DNA from: a bacterium
Lineage (GTDB): Bacteria > Armatimonadota > Zipacnadia > Zipacnadales > Zipacnadaceae
Direction: 5' to 3'
NCBI GenBank assembly: GCA_030603495.1
Contig: JAUVXR010000012.1
Span: 1-64,000 of the forward strand
DNA: 64,000 bases
This document shows, piece by piece, positions 25,317 to 33,700 of the stretch. Positions within the stretch are counted from its first letter, which is position 1, and each line of letters starts with the position of its first letter. A program made the translations under genes and the position numbers. The notes below the pieces were generated by a model. The model did not search any database. It was not told where the DNA came from and saw only the letters and a list, made by a program, of their open reading frames with translations.

Positions 25317-25507
25317 CCTGCGCGCTGACGGGCGGGTGTCGCGGCCGATGGCGACCAGCCCTCCGCCCAGGTAGGTGCCAAAGGCCTGGGCGAACGAAAC
25401 CAGCAGGTGGGGTGTCAACGGGTCGCCTACGACCCCACGCATGGCGCAACCATCTTGCCGGAATTACGGGTGTCTCCACTGACCAGGACTATCCCCCCTG
25501 CCAACAT
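25317..25507 (-). pseudogene. Fragments of a phosphoglucosamine/phosphomannomutase N-terminus
   Basis: Minus strand from 25442: RGVVGDPLTPHLLVSFAQAF continues GTYLGGGLVAIGRDTRPSARR, a close match to the first ~45 residues of GlmM/ManB-type mutases ('GIRGvvGe.LTPel...lg.AfGtyl...vvvGrDtRpSg'). It then runs into the permease gene. A second, weaker piece just before it in another frame (25507-25427, GGIVLVSGDTRNSGKMV) repeats the strand around the same 'GrDtR.SG' motif. No catalytic Ser motif (TASHNP) survives. Confidence 0.6.
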
Positions 25508-25620
25508 TAGGTGGCAAAGACCTGGCCGAAGTCCACCACCAGCCCCAGGAAATCCTGGTGTTCGCCGAACAGACAGACTCGCCCTGGCGCCGACACCTTC
25601 ACGTGCCGAGAGTCAATCAC
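25507..25620 (-). pseudogene. N-terminal remnant of a GHMP (galactokinase-like) kinase
   Basis: From a GTG at 25620: VIDSRHVKVSAPGRVCLFGE then HQDFLGL. 'APGRV.L.GEH.D' is the family-defining N-terminal motif of galactokinase and mevalonate-type GHMP kinases. The frame stops at 38 codons, before the ATP-binding PxxxGLxSS loop, and abuts the mutase fragments. A clean promoter still stands upstream at 25680-25708. Confidence 0.7.
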
Positions 25621-25679
25621 TTCGGGGCCCTATTCTTGTTGTGATCCAGTAGACTTGCGCTAGCCTGGCTTTTCGTTTA

Positions 25680-25708
25680 TTATTAGGCTTGTACCTCCAC
25701 GCTGTCAA
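25680..25708 (-). promoter_or_regulatory. Promoter left upstream of the decayed GHMP kinase gene
   Basis: On the minus strand: TTGACA (25708-25703), 17-base spacer, TAATAA (25685-25680), ~60 bases before the GHMP remnant. No intact gene follows in that direction until well past the permease 3' end, so it may now produce a transcript antisense to that gene. Confidence 0.6.
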
Positions 25709-25738
25709 GCTAGAGGTATGGAGTCTTTCCTCGAGCAC

Positions 25739-25750
25739 AACGACGTCGTT
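25739..25750. promoter_or_regulatory. Perfect 12-bp palindrome upstream of glnA
   Basis: AACGACGTCGTT, fully self-complementary, 54 bases before the glnA start. The position fits an operator, but I recognise no GlnR or other named consensus. No clear sigma-70 promoter is visible beside it. Confidence 0.3.
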
Positions 25751-25803
25751 TCAGCATACCGGCTCAAACTCACAGTACCAGGTTGATACGGAGGAGAACC
25801 GTG

Positions 25804-27141
25804 ATGTCCGATACGAAGGACAAGCAATACGTATTAGAGCAGGTTAAGGCCAACAACGTCAAGTTCGTGAAGTTCTGGTTCACCGACATCCTGGGATACC
25901 TGAAGAGCTTCGCCATAACCGTCGAGCAGTTGGAGCAAGCCTTCGAAGATGGCCAGGGCTTTGACGGTTCGTCCATTCAGGGCTTTGCCCGTATTGACGA
26001 GAGCGATATGGTGGCTATGCCCGATCCGTCCACATTCACGATCCTGCCATGGCGGCCCAGCGAGGATGGCGCAGTGGCCCGGATGTTCTGCGACATTGTG
26101 CTGCCGAACGGCACGTCCTACGAATGTGACCCCCGCTATGTGCTCAAGCGCAACTTGGCGCGGGCGGCGAAACTGGGCTATACCTTCTACGTTGGTCCGG
26201 AGCTCGAATACTTCTACTTCAAGGGCAATGGTCTGGATACGCAAGTGCTCGACCACGCGGGCTACTTCGACATGACGCCACGGGATGAGGCGATGGACCT
26301 GCGCCGCGAGACCGTGCTTATGCTTCAAAAAATGGGCATCGCCGTCGAATACAGTCACCACGAGGTTGCCCCCTCCCAGCACGAGATTGACTTGCGCTAC
26401 ACCGATGGGCTGACGATGGCGGATGCCGCGATGAGCTATCGGTTGGTCGTCAAGGAGGTCGCCCTGCGCCACGACGTCTACGCGACCTTTATGCCCAAGC
26501 CCCTGCTTGCCGAGAACGGCAGCGGTATGCATGTCCACCAGTCCCTGTTCATGGGCGAGAAGAATGCGTTCTTTGACCCCGACGACGAGATACACCTGTC
26601 GGCCATTGCCCGCAAGTATATTGCCGGGCTGCTCAGGCATGCCCCGGAAATAACGCTGGTTACTAACCAGTGGATCAATTCATACAAGCGCCTGGTGCCC
26701 GGTTATGAGGCGCCGGTTTACCTGTCCTGGGCGTTGACTAATCGCTCAGACCTCATTCGCGTGCCTGCCTACAAGCTGGGACGGGAGGACGCGATGCGCA
26801 TAGAGTACCGCGCGCCCGACCCGGCTTGCAACCCCTACCTGGCCTTCGCAGTCATGCTGGCGGCGGGCCTGGAGGGGATCGAGAACGACTACGAATGCCC
26901 GGCGTCTGTCAACCGCAATGTCTATGAAATGTCCGAGGAGGAACGTGAGAGCCTGGGCGTCGGCACACTGCCCCCCGACCTGCACAGCGCGATTGGCCTG
27001 GCCGAAAGCAGCGAACTGCTCAAGCGGGCGCTGGGCGAGGAGATGCATAGCAAGCTCATCGAGAACAAGAAGATCGAGTGGGAGGAGTACCGCGTGCAGG
27101 TTACCAGTTGGGAGCTAGAGAAGTACCTGCCCGTGTTATGA
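25804..27141 (+). CDS. glnA: Glutamine synthetase type I
   Basis: 445 residues, the length of the GSI-alpha form. It makes glutamine from glutamate, ammonia and ATP as a cytosolic dodecamer. Motifs: FDGSSIQGFARIDESDM (Asp latch/ammonium side), GPELEYFYF (metal Glu), NGSGMHVHQS (ATP/metal), RIEYRAPDPACNPYLAFAVM. The beta-type adenylylation site (NLYDLP) is absent; the end reads WELEKYLPVL. Regulation is therefore not by adenylylation and is probably by feedback or a repressor, as in Gram-positives. The start at 25804 is fixed by GGAGGAG at 25791-25797. It precedes the M20 peptidase by 55 bases and may be co-transcribed with it. Confidence 0.95.
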   Translation: MSDTKDKQYVLEQVKANNVKFVKFWFTDILGYLKSFAITVEQLEQAFEDGQGFDGSSIQGFARIDESDMVAMPDPSTFTILPWRPSEDGAVARMFCDIVLPNGTSYECDPRYVLKRNLARAAKLGYTFYVGPELEYFYFKGNGLDTQVLDHAGYFDMTPRDEAMDLRRETVLMLQKMGIAVEYSHHEVAPSQHEIDLRYTDGLTMADAAMSYRLVVKEVALRHDVYATFMPKPLLAENGSGMHVHQSLFMGEKNAFFDPDDEIHLSAIARKYIAGLLRHAPEITLVTNQWINSYKRLVPGYEAPVYLSWALTNRSDLIRVPAYKLGREDAMRIEYRAPDPACNPYLAFAVMLAAGLEGIENDYECPASVNRNVYEMSEEERESLGVGTLPPDLHSAIGLAESSELLKRALGEEMHSKLIENKKIEWEEYRVQVTSWELEKYLPVL

Positions 27142-27196
27142 ACTGACTAACCCACGCAGTGCAGGGGAGCAGCACTCCCCGAAAGGCAGATCAGAG

Positions 27197-28312
27197 ATGG
27201 ACCGAGATGTCCTGGTGACCGAGTTCTGCGAACTTGTGCAGATTGACAGTCTGGCCCGGCGGGAAGCTGCCTTCGCTGAGGTTATCGTGGCGAAAATGGC
27301 TGAGATGGGACTCGAGGTGCAGCACGACGGTGCCGGTGCCCGGATTGACGGTGACTGCGATAACCTGATATTTCGGGTCCCGGCCCAGGCTGATGGTTTC
27401 CCGGTTGTAATGCTGAACTCGCACCTGGATACAGTCGGTGATTATACAGGCATCAGGCCGGTCGTCGAGGGCGATGAAGTTCACAGTGCCGGCGATACCA
27501 TTGTTGCGGCCGATGCCAAGGCCGGTGTTCTGATGATACTGGCTGCCTTGGGCAGGCTGGGCGCCGAGAACCTGCCCCACGGCGAACTGCTCGTGGTCTT
27601 CACAGTCGCGGAGGAGATTGGGCTAGTGGGGTCACGGCATCTGGACTACAATGTGCTCGAGCCGTGGCCCGACATGGCTTATGTGCTCGACGGGGGCGTT
27701 ACACCGGGGGAGATGACTACGCAGGCGCCGTATGCCGACGAGATTCACTTTGAAATCCGCGGCCAAGCGGCGCACGCCGGTGTGGAGCCGGAGAAGGGCA
27801 TCAATTCGATCCAGATTGCGGCGCAGGCCATAGCCCAGATGAAGCTGGGGCGGTTGGATGAGGAGTCCACTGCCAACATCGGTACGATCCAGGGCGGTGC
27901 GGCCGTCAATATTGTGCCTGAGATGACCCAATTCCGCGGTGAGGCCCGCAGCCACCAGGAGGAGAAGCTGGTCGTTCAGAGTCGGCATATGTGCGAGATG
28001 GTCGAAGAAGCAGCGGTCAAGCACGGTGCCACGGCGAAGATCGAGCAGGAGCGTACCTACAACGGCTTTGCCCTGAGCCCGGACGAGCCAGTGGTGCAGC
28101 GGGGAATAGCTGCCGCTGAGCAGGTCGGCTTGAAGCCCAGGTTGCACAAGGGCGGTGGCGGCAGCGACGCCAATCTGTTCAACGAGCACGGCATCCCTAG
28201 CGTTATTGTCAGCACCGGCGCCCACAAGATCCACACCACCGACGAGATCTTGAGTATACCCAGTATGCTCAGGTCTCTCGACTGGCTGATGGCGATACTG
28301 ACGGTAAAGTGA
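27197..28312 (+). CDS. M20-family peptidase, PepT-like
   Basis: 371 residues. Zn-binding set of clan MH: NSHLDTVGD (His, catalytic Asp), DTIVAADAKAGVLMIL (bridging Asp), VAEEIGLVGSRHLD (general-base Glu plus metal Glu), LDGGVTPGE (Asp), and the final His in GAHKIHTTDE. A dimerisation lid with GQAAHAGVEPEKGINSI lies in between. The order and the AEEIG motif match the PepT/PepT2 tripeptidase group: cytosolic aminotripeptidase, releasing N-terminal residues. Only a weak AAGG ribosome site precedes the ATG. Confidence 0.88.
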   Translation: MDRDVLVTEFCELVQIDSLARREAAFAEVIVAKMAEMGLEVQHDGAGARIDGDCDNLIFRVPAQADGFPVVMLNSHLDTVGDYTGIRPVVEGDEVHSAGDTIVAADAKAGVLMILAALGRLGAENLPHGELLVVFTVAEEIGLVGSRHLDYNVLEPWPDMAYVLDGGVTPGEMTTQAPYADEIHFEIRGQAAHAGVEPEKGINSIQIAAQAIAQMKLGRLDEESTANIGTIQGGAAVNIVPEMTQFRGEARSHQEEKLVVQSRHMCEMVEEAAVKHGATAKIEQERTYNGFALSPDEPVVQRGIAAAEQVGLKPRLHKGGGGSDANLFNEHGIPSVIVSTGAHKIHTTDEILSIPSMLRSLDWLMAILTVK

Positions 28313-28358
28313 CGATGGACAGGCAAGGGGCCGGTCATTCTGATGCGCGCTGTCGGGG

Positions 28359-28387
28359 TTGACACTCAAGCCAGAATCGAATAAGCT
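28359..28387 (+). promoter_or_regulatory. Promoter of the kinase-deaminase fusion gene
   Basis: TTGACA (28359-28364), 17 bases, TAAGCT (28382-28387). The -35 is perfect and the -10 matches at four of six positions. The transcript would begin ~50 bases before the ATG at 28437. The gene therefore has its own promoter, independent of the upstream peptidase. Confidence 0.65.
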
Positions 28388-28436
28388 TGCTGTAGGTGGC
28401 AGTCACGCTACTTACCTCCCCATTGGAGGCACGTAG

Positions 28437-29645
28437 ATGTCTGTTGGACGCCTCATAGTTGGCATCACGGGTCATTACGGCGCTGGTAGGACAACGGTTG
28501 CGAACATCCTCGAAACTGATTCCGGCTTCGAAAACATCTCTCTGTCATCTTTTCTGCGTAGTAGTGCTGACGAGCACCTGACTATTGAGGAATTGCAGCA
28601 GCGGGGCGATGACTTGAGACGCGCAGAGGGTGAAGACGCGCTGGCTAAGCGAGCCCTTGCAGAGATGCAAAAGCAAAACGGGGATTGTTACGTCATCGAT
28701 GGCATCAAGCACCCGAATGAAGCCAAGACGTTAGCAATTGACGGCAATTTCTTTTTATTGGCAGTCCAAGCCGACACTGAAGCCAGGTGGCAACGCAAGC
28801 AAGATGATTTGGGTGATGACCGGAATCAATTCAATAGAATCGACGCCATCGACAACAAGGAGACCGACAGCTGGGGTATGCCTGTCGAGCACGGTCAAAG
28901 AGTTGCGGACTGCTTGCTTTTGGCAGATGCTTTCATTTGGAACGACGCTCCGCTGCAGTCTTCAACCAAAGACACACAAAGAGGGACGTTGCCTGAGCTG
29001 CGAAGAAAAATTGCCCGTTTCCACGCGCTCATCACCAACCCGGGCCGCGAGGCGCCCAGCCGCTTTGAGGTCCTTATGGCTCAGGCCTACTTGGCCGCCC
29101 AACTGTCTTCTTGTTTACAAAGGAAGGTTGGTGCGATCATCACCAATAACTATTATCGTATCATAGCCGAAGGGTACAATGAGGTTCCAGATACTGAGGG
29201 GTCCTGCGACGAGGTATTCGGTGGTTGTTACCGAAATAGAATACGAGAGCAGGATCTGAGAAAACTAAGCCAGCTATTCAAGTGCGGCCAGTGTGGCGGT
29301 CCTTTGTCAGTCGATCTCGAATGCCAGACGTGCGGACCGTACAGCCAGTTATTGCCTAAACGGCAGCATCTGGATTACTGCCGCGCCCTGCATGCGGAAG
29401 AACGTGCCATTCTCCAATGTAGCAGGTATGGCGGCGTCGGCCTCGAAGGTAGTACTATGTTTTGTACAACCTTTCCGTGTGCGTTGTGTGCCAAGAAGAT
29501 CGTTGATTGTGCAATAGGAACCGTGATCTTTGTGGAGCCATACAAGGTCAAAGACGCGTTTGACTTCTTCAGGGATGCGAAGACTCAATTGATTTGCTTT
29601 GAGGGTTTTGCAGCGCGAGCATTCCAGAGAGTTTTCAGATCATGA
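28437..29645 (+). CDS. P-loop kinase-like / cytidine deaminase fusion (possible anti-phage dCMP/dCTP deaminase)
   Basis: 402 residues. Residues 1-170 are a nucleotide-kinase-like P-loop domain: IVGITGHYGAGRTTV with Walker A Lys replaced by Arg18, then a VIDGIKHPNEAKTL element and a lid. Residues ~205-400 are a zinc deoxycytidylate-deaminase domain: RKVGAIIT, catalytic LHAEE (His319, Glu321), PCALC (Cys348, Cys351). Cys283, Cys286, Cys296 and Cys299 form an inserted zinc ribbon. Known relatives with P-loop plus dC-deaminase domains include AvcD-type anti-phage enzymes that deplete dCTP/dCMP; a housekeeping dCMP deaminase would be ~150-180 residues. GGAGG sets the ATG. Base composition is visibly more A/T-rich than the neighbours, and codon use is less GC3-biased, suggesting transfer. 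Confidence 0.82.
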   Translation: MSVGRLIVGITGHYGAGRTTVANILETDSGFENISLSSFLRSSADEHLTIEELQQRGDDLRRAEGEDALAKRALAEMQKQNGDCYVIDGIKHPNEAKTLAIDGNFFLLAVQADTEARWQRKQDDLGDDRNQFNRIDAIDNKETDSWGMPVEHGQRVADCLLLADAFIWNDAPLQSSTKDTQRGTLPELRRKIARFHALITNPGREAPSRFEVLMAQAYLAAQLSSCLQRKVGAIITNNYYRIIAEGYNEVPDTEGSCDEVFGGCYRNRIREQDLRKLSQLFKCGQCGGPLSVDLECQTCGPYSQLLPKRQHLDYCRALHAEERAILQCSRYGGVGLEGSTMFCTTFPCALCAKKIVDCAIGTVIFVEPYKVKDAFDFFRDAKTQLICFEGFAARAFQRVFRS

Positions 29646-29666
29646 AAGGGAGGGAGCAAGAAAGTA

Positions 29667-29846
29667 ATGACTAATCAGAGCAACGATAGCAGCCAATCTA
29701 AGCAGCCGAAGCTGATCTCTGAGACCCATACTGAAGAAGAGACTGTCCTTCCGCGGGAAAGTGCCCCAAGGAGTGTCGCCGAGGAGGCACTTTGCTCACG
29801 GTGGCTGGCCGAGCCAATCTGGAGATTGAGGGACAAAAACGAATAA
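29667..29846 (+). CDS. Small polar protein next to the kinase-deaminase gene
   Basis: 59 residues beginning MTNQSNDSSQSKQPKLISET, rich in Glu, Ser, Asn and Gln, ending SRWLAEPIWRLRDKNE with one amphipathic segment. GGGAGGGAG ~9-15 bases upstream gives it a good ribosome site, and it starts 21 bases after the deaminase stop, so it is probably in the same transcript. No recognised family. It could be a regulator or partner of the fusion enzyme, but that is inference from position only. Confidence 0.5.
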   Translation: MTNQSNDSSQSKQPKLISETHTEEETVLPRESAPRSVAEEALCSRWLAEPIWRLRDKNE

Positions 29847-29880
29847 GCTGGAGTCCGGGGAGTTTGGGATGGCCCAGGGC

Positions 29881-29910
29881 TTGACAACCACAGGTCAGTC
29901 AGGATATAGT
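29881..29910 (+). promoter_or_regulatory. Promoter of the T-box-ilvD transcript
   Basis: TTGACA (29881-29886), 18-base spacer, TATAGT (29905-29910). The expected start is ~29917, about 20 bases before stem I of the T-box leader. Confidence 0.8.
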
Positions 29911-29937
29911 ATCGTTAAACTGAATAGGATTTGCTGT

Positions 29938-30190
29938 GATGGGGAGGAGTATGCGGGGAGCGGAGGCTACAGCGAGCCGGCGGGAAGGTGAGAGTCCCGG
30001 CGCCTTTTGACCGCAGAACGTCGCCCCTGAGCCGTACCGCCGAAGCTAAGTAAGCGGCAACCGGGCTGCGCCCGTTACAGCGTCAGAGAGTCCCGCCTTC
30101 GCCAAGGCTACGGCGGGGAACTTGGGTGGTACCGCGGGAGATGCTAGTTATCGGCCTCTCGTCCCAATGGGGACGAGAGGCTTTCTGTTA
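29938..30190 (+). promoter_or_regulatory. T-box riboswitch leader of ilvD
   Basis: Textbook T-box order: stem I base GGGGAGGAGTA (loop E AGTA side), the AG-bulge region and GGTGAGAG distal motif, the return strand GAACGTCGCCCC, and the T-box TGGGTGGTACCGCGGG at 30123-30138. The antitermination fold then competes with the terminator at 30154-30189. The codon after GAAC in the specifier loop reads GUC (30020-30022), so uncharged tRNA-Val is the likely ligand; that reading is inference from the alignment. Uncharged tRNA pairs at the specifier and T-box bulge and allows read-through into ilvD. Confidence 0.92.
30154..30189 (+). terminator. T-box regulated intrinsic terminator
   Basis: A 12-bp stem, GCCTCTCGTCCC / GGGACGAGAGGC (partner strand 30170-30181), a 4-base AATG loop and TTTCTGTT. 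Its 5' side is preceded by the T-box sequence that forms the alternative antiterminator. It lies ~30 bases before the ilvD start. Confidence 0.9.
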
Positions 30191-30219
30191 TTCAGTGGTG
30201 ACTGGAAAGGGGCGTCATT

Positions 30220-31872
30220 ATGCGCAGTGATCGAGTGACCAAAGGGCTGACTCGGGCGGCAGCGCGGGCACTATTGCACGCCTGTGGACTGACCCGGGAG
30301 CAACTGGACAAGCCGTTCATCGGCATCGCCAATAGCTTTTCGGACCTGGTGCCCGGCCATATTGGGATGCACCGGCTCCAGCGCGCGATCGAGCTGGGTG
30401 TTGCCGCGGGCGGCGGCGTGCCGTTCAATTTTGGCCTGCCGGCGATCTGTGATGGCATTGCCATGGGGCATCTGGGCATGTTCTACTCGTTGCCCTCGCG
30501 CGAGTTGATTGCCGATACCGTCGAGTCAATGGCCCAAGCGCATGCTTTGGACGGGCTGGTTCTGCTCACCGACTGCGACAAGATCACGCCCGGGATGCTG
30601 ATGGCCGCCGGCCGGCTGGATATTCCGGCTATCGTTGTTACTGCAGGGCCAATGATGTCCGGGCGATACGAGGGGCGCCGACTGTCGCTGGTGCGCGATA
30701 CTTTCGAGGCCATCGGTCGGGCCCAGGCCGGTGAGATCACCGAGGAACAGGTCGCGGAACTGGAGATGGAGGCCTGCCCGGGCCAGGGCGCGTGTCAGGG
30801 GCTATACACGGCCAATACGATGGCTTGTGTGACCGAGGCGATGGGCATGAGCCTGCCCGGCTCGGCCACGGCGCTGGCGGGTAGTGCCAGGCGGGAGCGC
30901 TTTGCGTATGAGGGTGGCGAGCGTATTGTGGAGTTGGTTGAGGAGGACATCACCACCCGCCAGATCATCACTGAAGCTTCTGTCCGCAATGCGATTCGCA
31001 TTGATATGACTCTGGGCGGCTCGACCAATACCTGCCTGCACATCCCGGCTATTGCCCACGAGGCCGGCGTAGATATCGAGCTGGAGGTCTTTGACGAGAT
31101 CAGCCAGGTGACCCCTCAGATCTGCTCCCTGCGGCCAGGCGGCGACTATATGATGGAAGATCTGGACTGGGCCGGCGGGATTCCGGCGGTGCTATCGGTG
31201 CTCAGGGACATGCTGGACGACAACACGACTGTCACTGGTAAGTCTGTTAGCGAGATTGCAGCGGACGGCCAGGTCAGCAACGACGATGTTATCCGCTCAC
31301 TGGATAATGTCTATGCACCGCAGGGCGGCATTGCGGTGCTGCGAGGGAACCTCTGTCCCGACGGTGCAGTCATCAAGCAGTCGGCGGTCTCGGCGAAGAT
31401 GCGCACGTTCCGGGGCCAGGCGCTCTGCTTCGAATCTGAGGAGGCGGCGATGGAGGCTATACTCGCTGACCGAATTCCCGATGGCTCGTGGGCGATAGTG
31501 CGCTATGAGGGGCCCCGGGGAGGCCCCGGGATGCGCGAGATGCTCAACCCGACTGCGGCCTTGACTGGCATGGGCAAGGAGGAAAGTGTGGGGTTGGTGA
31601 CTGACGGACGCTTCTCGGGTGGGACGCGTGGCCCTTGCATCGGGCACATCTCGCCGGAAGCCGCCGCGGGCGGCCCGCTGGCGCTGGTTCAGGACGGCGA
31701 CGAGATCGAGATGAACCTGGCCGAGCGGCGGCTGGAGCTGCTGGTGGATGATGACGAGCTGGCCCGGCGTCGCGAACAGTGGCAGCGACCCGAGCCGAAG
31801 ATCAAGACTGGCTGGCTGGCCCGCTACGCTCGGAACGTGACCAGCGCAGCAACCGGAGCGGTGATGGAGTAG
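30220..31872 (+). CDS. ilvD: Dihydroxy-acid dehydratase
   Basis: 550 residues, full length. It dehydrates 2,3-dihydroxy-isovalerate and -methylvalerate to the 2-oxo acids of valine and isoleucine synthesis. Fe-S ligands: [21 protein letters not shown] (cysteines) and the earlier [10 protein letters not shown]. The C-terminal swivelling domain has [12 protein letters not shown] and [20 protein letters not shown], family hallmarks carrying the active-site Ser. AAAGGGG precedes the ATG. Controlled by the T-box just upstream; ilvB follows after 34 bases, so both should respond to tRNA-Val. Confidence 0.97.
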   Translation: MRSDRVTKGLTRAAARALLHACGLTREQLDKPFIGIANSFSDLVPGHIGMHRLQRAIELGVAAGGGVPFNFGLPAICDGIAMGHLGMFYSLPSRELIADTVESMAQAHALDGLVLLTDCDKITPGMLMAAGRLDIPAIVVTAGPMMSGRYEGRRLSLVRDTFEAIGRAQAGEITEEQVAELEMEACPGQGACQGLYTANTMACVTEAMGMSLPGSATALAGSARRERFAYEGGERIVELVEEDITTRQIITEASVRNAIRIDMTLGGSTNTCLHIPAIAHEAGVDIELEVFDEISQVTPQICSLRPGGDYMMEDLDWAGGIPAVLSVLRDMLDDNTTVTGKSVSEIAADGQVSNDDVIRSLDNVYAPQGGIAVLRGNLCPDGAVIKQSAVSAKMRTFRGQALCFESEEAAMEAILADRIPDGSWAIVRYEGPRGGPGMREMLNPTAALTGMGKEESVGLVTDGRFSGGTRGPCIGHISPEAAAGGPLALVQDGDEIEMNLAERRLELLVDDDELARRREQWQRPEPKIKTGWLARYARNVTSAATGAVME

Positions 31873-31906
31873 CATATATATGTAACAGGCGAGGAGGTAG
31901 TTGACA

Positions 31907-33607
31907 ATGGCAACTGAAGAAATGACCGGAGCAGATGTGCTGCTGAAGGTGTTTGAAGAAGAAGAAGTTGAAGTCCTCTTTGGAATACCCGGTGGCGTGA
32001 CCATTCCGATCTTCGACAAGCTCTACCATAAGACCGAGGCCGGCGAGATTCGCTTTATCCTGACGCGGCACGAGCAGGGCGGGGCCCACGCCGCCGACGG
32101 CTATGCGCGCGCGACCGGTCGCGTCGGGGTATGCACGGCAACCAGCGGTCCGGGCGCGCTGAACCTAGTCACGGGGTTATGCACCGCCTATATGGACTCG
32201 GTCCCCGTGGTGGCGATCACCGGGCAGGTGAAGACTGCTGCCATCGGCACTGACGCCTTCCAGGAGGCCGATACCACCGGCACCACCATGCCGATAACCA
32301 AGCACAACTACCTGGTCAAAGATCCCGCAGAGCTGGCTCACGTGGTCCGGGAGGCCTTCTTTGTGGCGCGCAGCGGGCGGCCTGGGCCCGTGCTCATTGA
32401 TCTGCCCGCCGATGTCAGCGCAGGGCCGGGTGTGTGGACCGAGGGAGATATGAGCAACCTGCGCGGCTACCGGCCGCCCGAGAAGGGTGACCCAGAAGCT
32501 ATCGCCCAGGCGGCAGCGATGATTGGGCAGGGCGAGCGCCCAGTTCTCTACATTGGCGGCGGCGTTATCGCCGCAGGTGCTTCTGATTTGGTCAAGGAGC
32601 TAGCCGAGAAGACTAACATCTACGTGGTGCACACGTTACTGGGCAAGGGCGGCTTCCCCGAGTCGCACCCTCTGTCCCTGGGGATGCCGGGGATGCACGG
32701 GGTGGTCCCGGCCTGCTATGCCCTGCGTGATGCCGGGCTGATGATCACCGTTGGGGCGCGTTTTGATGACCGGGTGACCGGGGATCTGAGCAAGTTTGCG
32801 CAGGGGGCGCAGATCATCCATATTGACATTGATCCGGCCGAGCACAACAAAGTCGTGCGACCGGATGTGGCAATCGCCGGCGACGCGCGCGAAGTTCTCG
32901 CCCAGCTCGTGCCCCAGGTCCAAGCCCGGCAGCCGGGCAAGTGGGAAGAGCAGCTCCAACAGTGGCGCGAGCAGTATCCGCTTCGCTATAACCAGCCGGA
33001 GGAGGGCATCGCGCCGCAGTACGTGGTGGAGCAGATATATGAGGTCACCGGCGGACAGGCCATCGTCACCACCGAGGTGGGTCAAAACCAGATGTGGGCG
33101 GCACAGTATTACAAGGTGGACAAGCCGCGCCACTTCCTTAGCTCCGGCGGATTGGGTACAATGGGTTATGGCTTCCCGGCGGCTATCGGCGCCCAAGTAG
33201 GCTGCCCCGATGCAGTGGTCTGGGACATCGCCGGTGACGGCTCGATTCAGATGAATATCCAGGAGCTGGCCACTGCCGTCATCAACAAGCTGCCGGTGAA
33301 GGTGGCGATCCTGAACAACTCGTACCTGGGCATGGTGCGCCAGTGGCAGGAGCTGTTCTACGACCGCCGCTACAGCGGCGTCGATCTGAGCGGCAACCCC
33401 GACTTCGCCCGTGTGGCTGAGGCGTACGGCGCGGTGGGGATAAAGGTGGAAGCGCCGGAGGATGTCCGCCCTGCCATCGAGAAGGCTATGGAGGTGGACG
33501 ACCGCCCGGTGTTCATTGACTTCGCGGTGGCCAAGGAGGAGAACGTCTTTCCGATGATTCCCGCGGGCAAGTCCGCGGATGATATCGTGATGTCCCAGCC
33601 GAACTGA
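31907..33607 (+). CDS. ilvB: Acetolactate synthase large subunit
   Basis: 566 residues. ThDP-dependent enzyme of branched-chain synthesis, joining pyruvate to pyruvate or 2-oxobutyrate. Motifs: RHEQGGAHAADGYARATGR (catalytic Glu on the Pyr side), TSGPGALNLVTGL, ITGQV, the FAD region with VGARFDDRVTG, and the ThDP Mg-binding IAGDGSIQMNIQELATA ... NNSYLGMVRQWQ. GAGGAGG 9 bases before the ATG fixes the start at 31907. Unusually, no small regulatory subunit (ilvN) and no ilvC follow; fumarase genes do. The small subunit may be encoded elsewhere, or the enzyme may work unregulated. Confidence 0.95.
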   Translation: MATEEMTGADVLLKVFEEEEVEVLFGIPGGVTIPIFDKLYHKTEAGEIRFILTRHEQGGAHAADGYARATGRVGVCTATSGPGALNLVTGLCTAYMDSVPVVAITGQVKTAAIGTDAFQEADTTGTTMPITKHNYLVKDPAELAHVVREAFFVARSGRPGPVLIDLPADVSAGPGVWTEGDMSNLRGYRPPEKGDPEAIAQAAAMIGQGERPVLYIGGGVIAAGASDLVKELAEKTNIYVVHTLLGKGGFPESHPLSLGMPGMHGVVPACYALRDAGLMITVGARFDDRVTGDLSKFAQGAQIIHIDIDPAEHNKVVRPDVAIAGDAREVLAQLVPQVQARQPGKWEEQLQQWREQYPLRYNQPEEGIAPQYVVEQIYEVTGGQAIVTTEVGQNQMWAAQYYKVDKPRHFLSSGGLGTMGYGFPAAIGAQVGCPDAVVWDIAGDGSIQMNIQELATAVINKLPVKVAILNNSYLGMVRQWQELFYDRRYSGVDLSGNPDFARVAEAYGAVGIKVEAPEDVRPAIEKAMEVDDRPVFIDFAVAKEENVFPMIPAGKSADDIVMSQPN

Positions 33608-33626
33608 ACGCAGTCGAATGGAAATC

Positions 33627-33683
33627 GGTAGGACAGGCGTCTCGCCTGTCCGCAAGCTCGACAGGCGGGACGCCTGTCGTACC
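33627..33683. repeat. Large REP-like palindrome between ilvB and fumarase
   Basis: Two 24-base arms, GGTAGGACAGGCG... and its near-exact inverse ending ...GCCTGTCGTACC (22 of 24 pair), around a 9-base centre. Each arm is itself a smaller palindrome (GACAGGCG/CGCCTGTC). It resembles dispersed intergenic repeats of GC-rich genomes and the smaller element at 15151. As RNA it would form a very stable hairpin and could separate ilvDB from fumarase expression. Confidence 0.8.
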
Positions 33684-33700
33684 AGTTCGGGGCACAAGCT

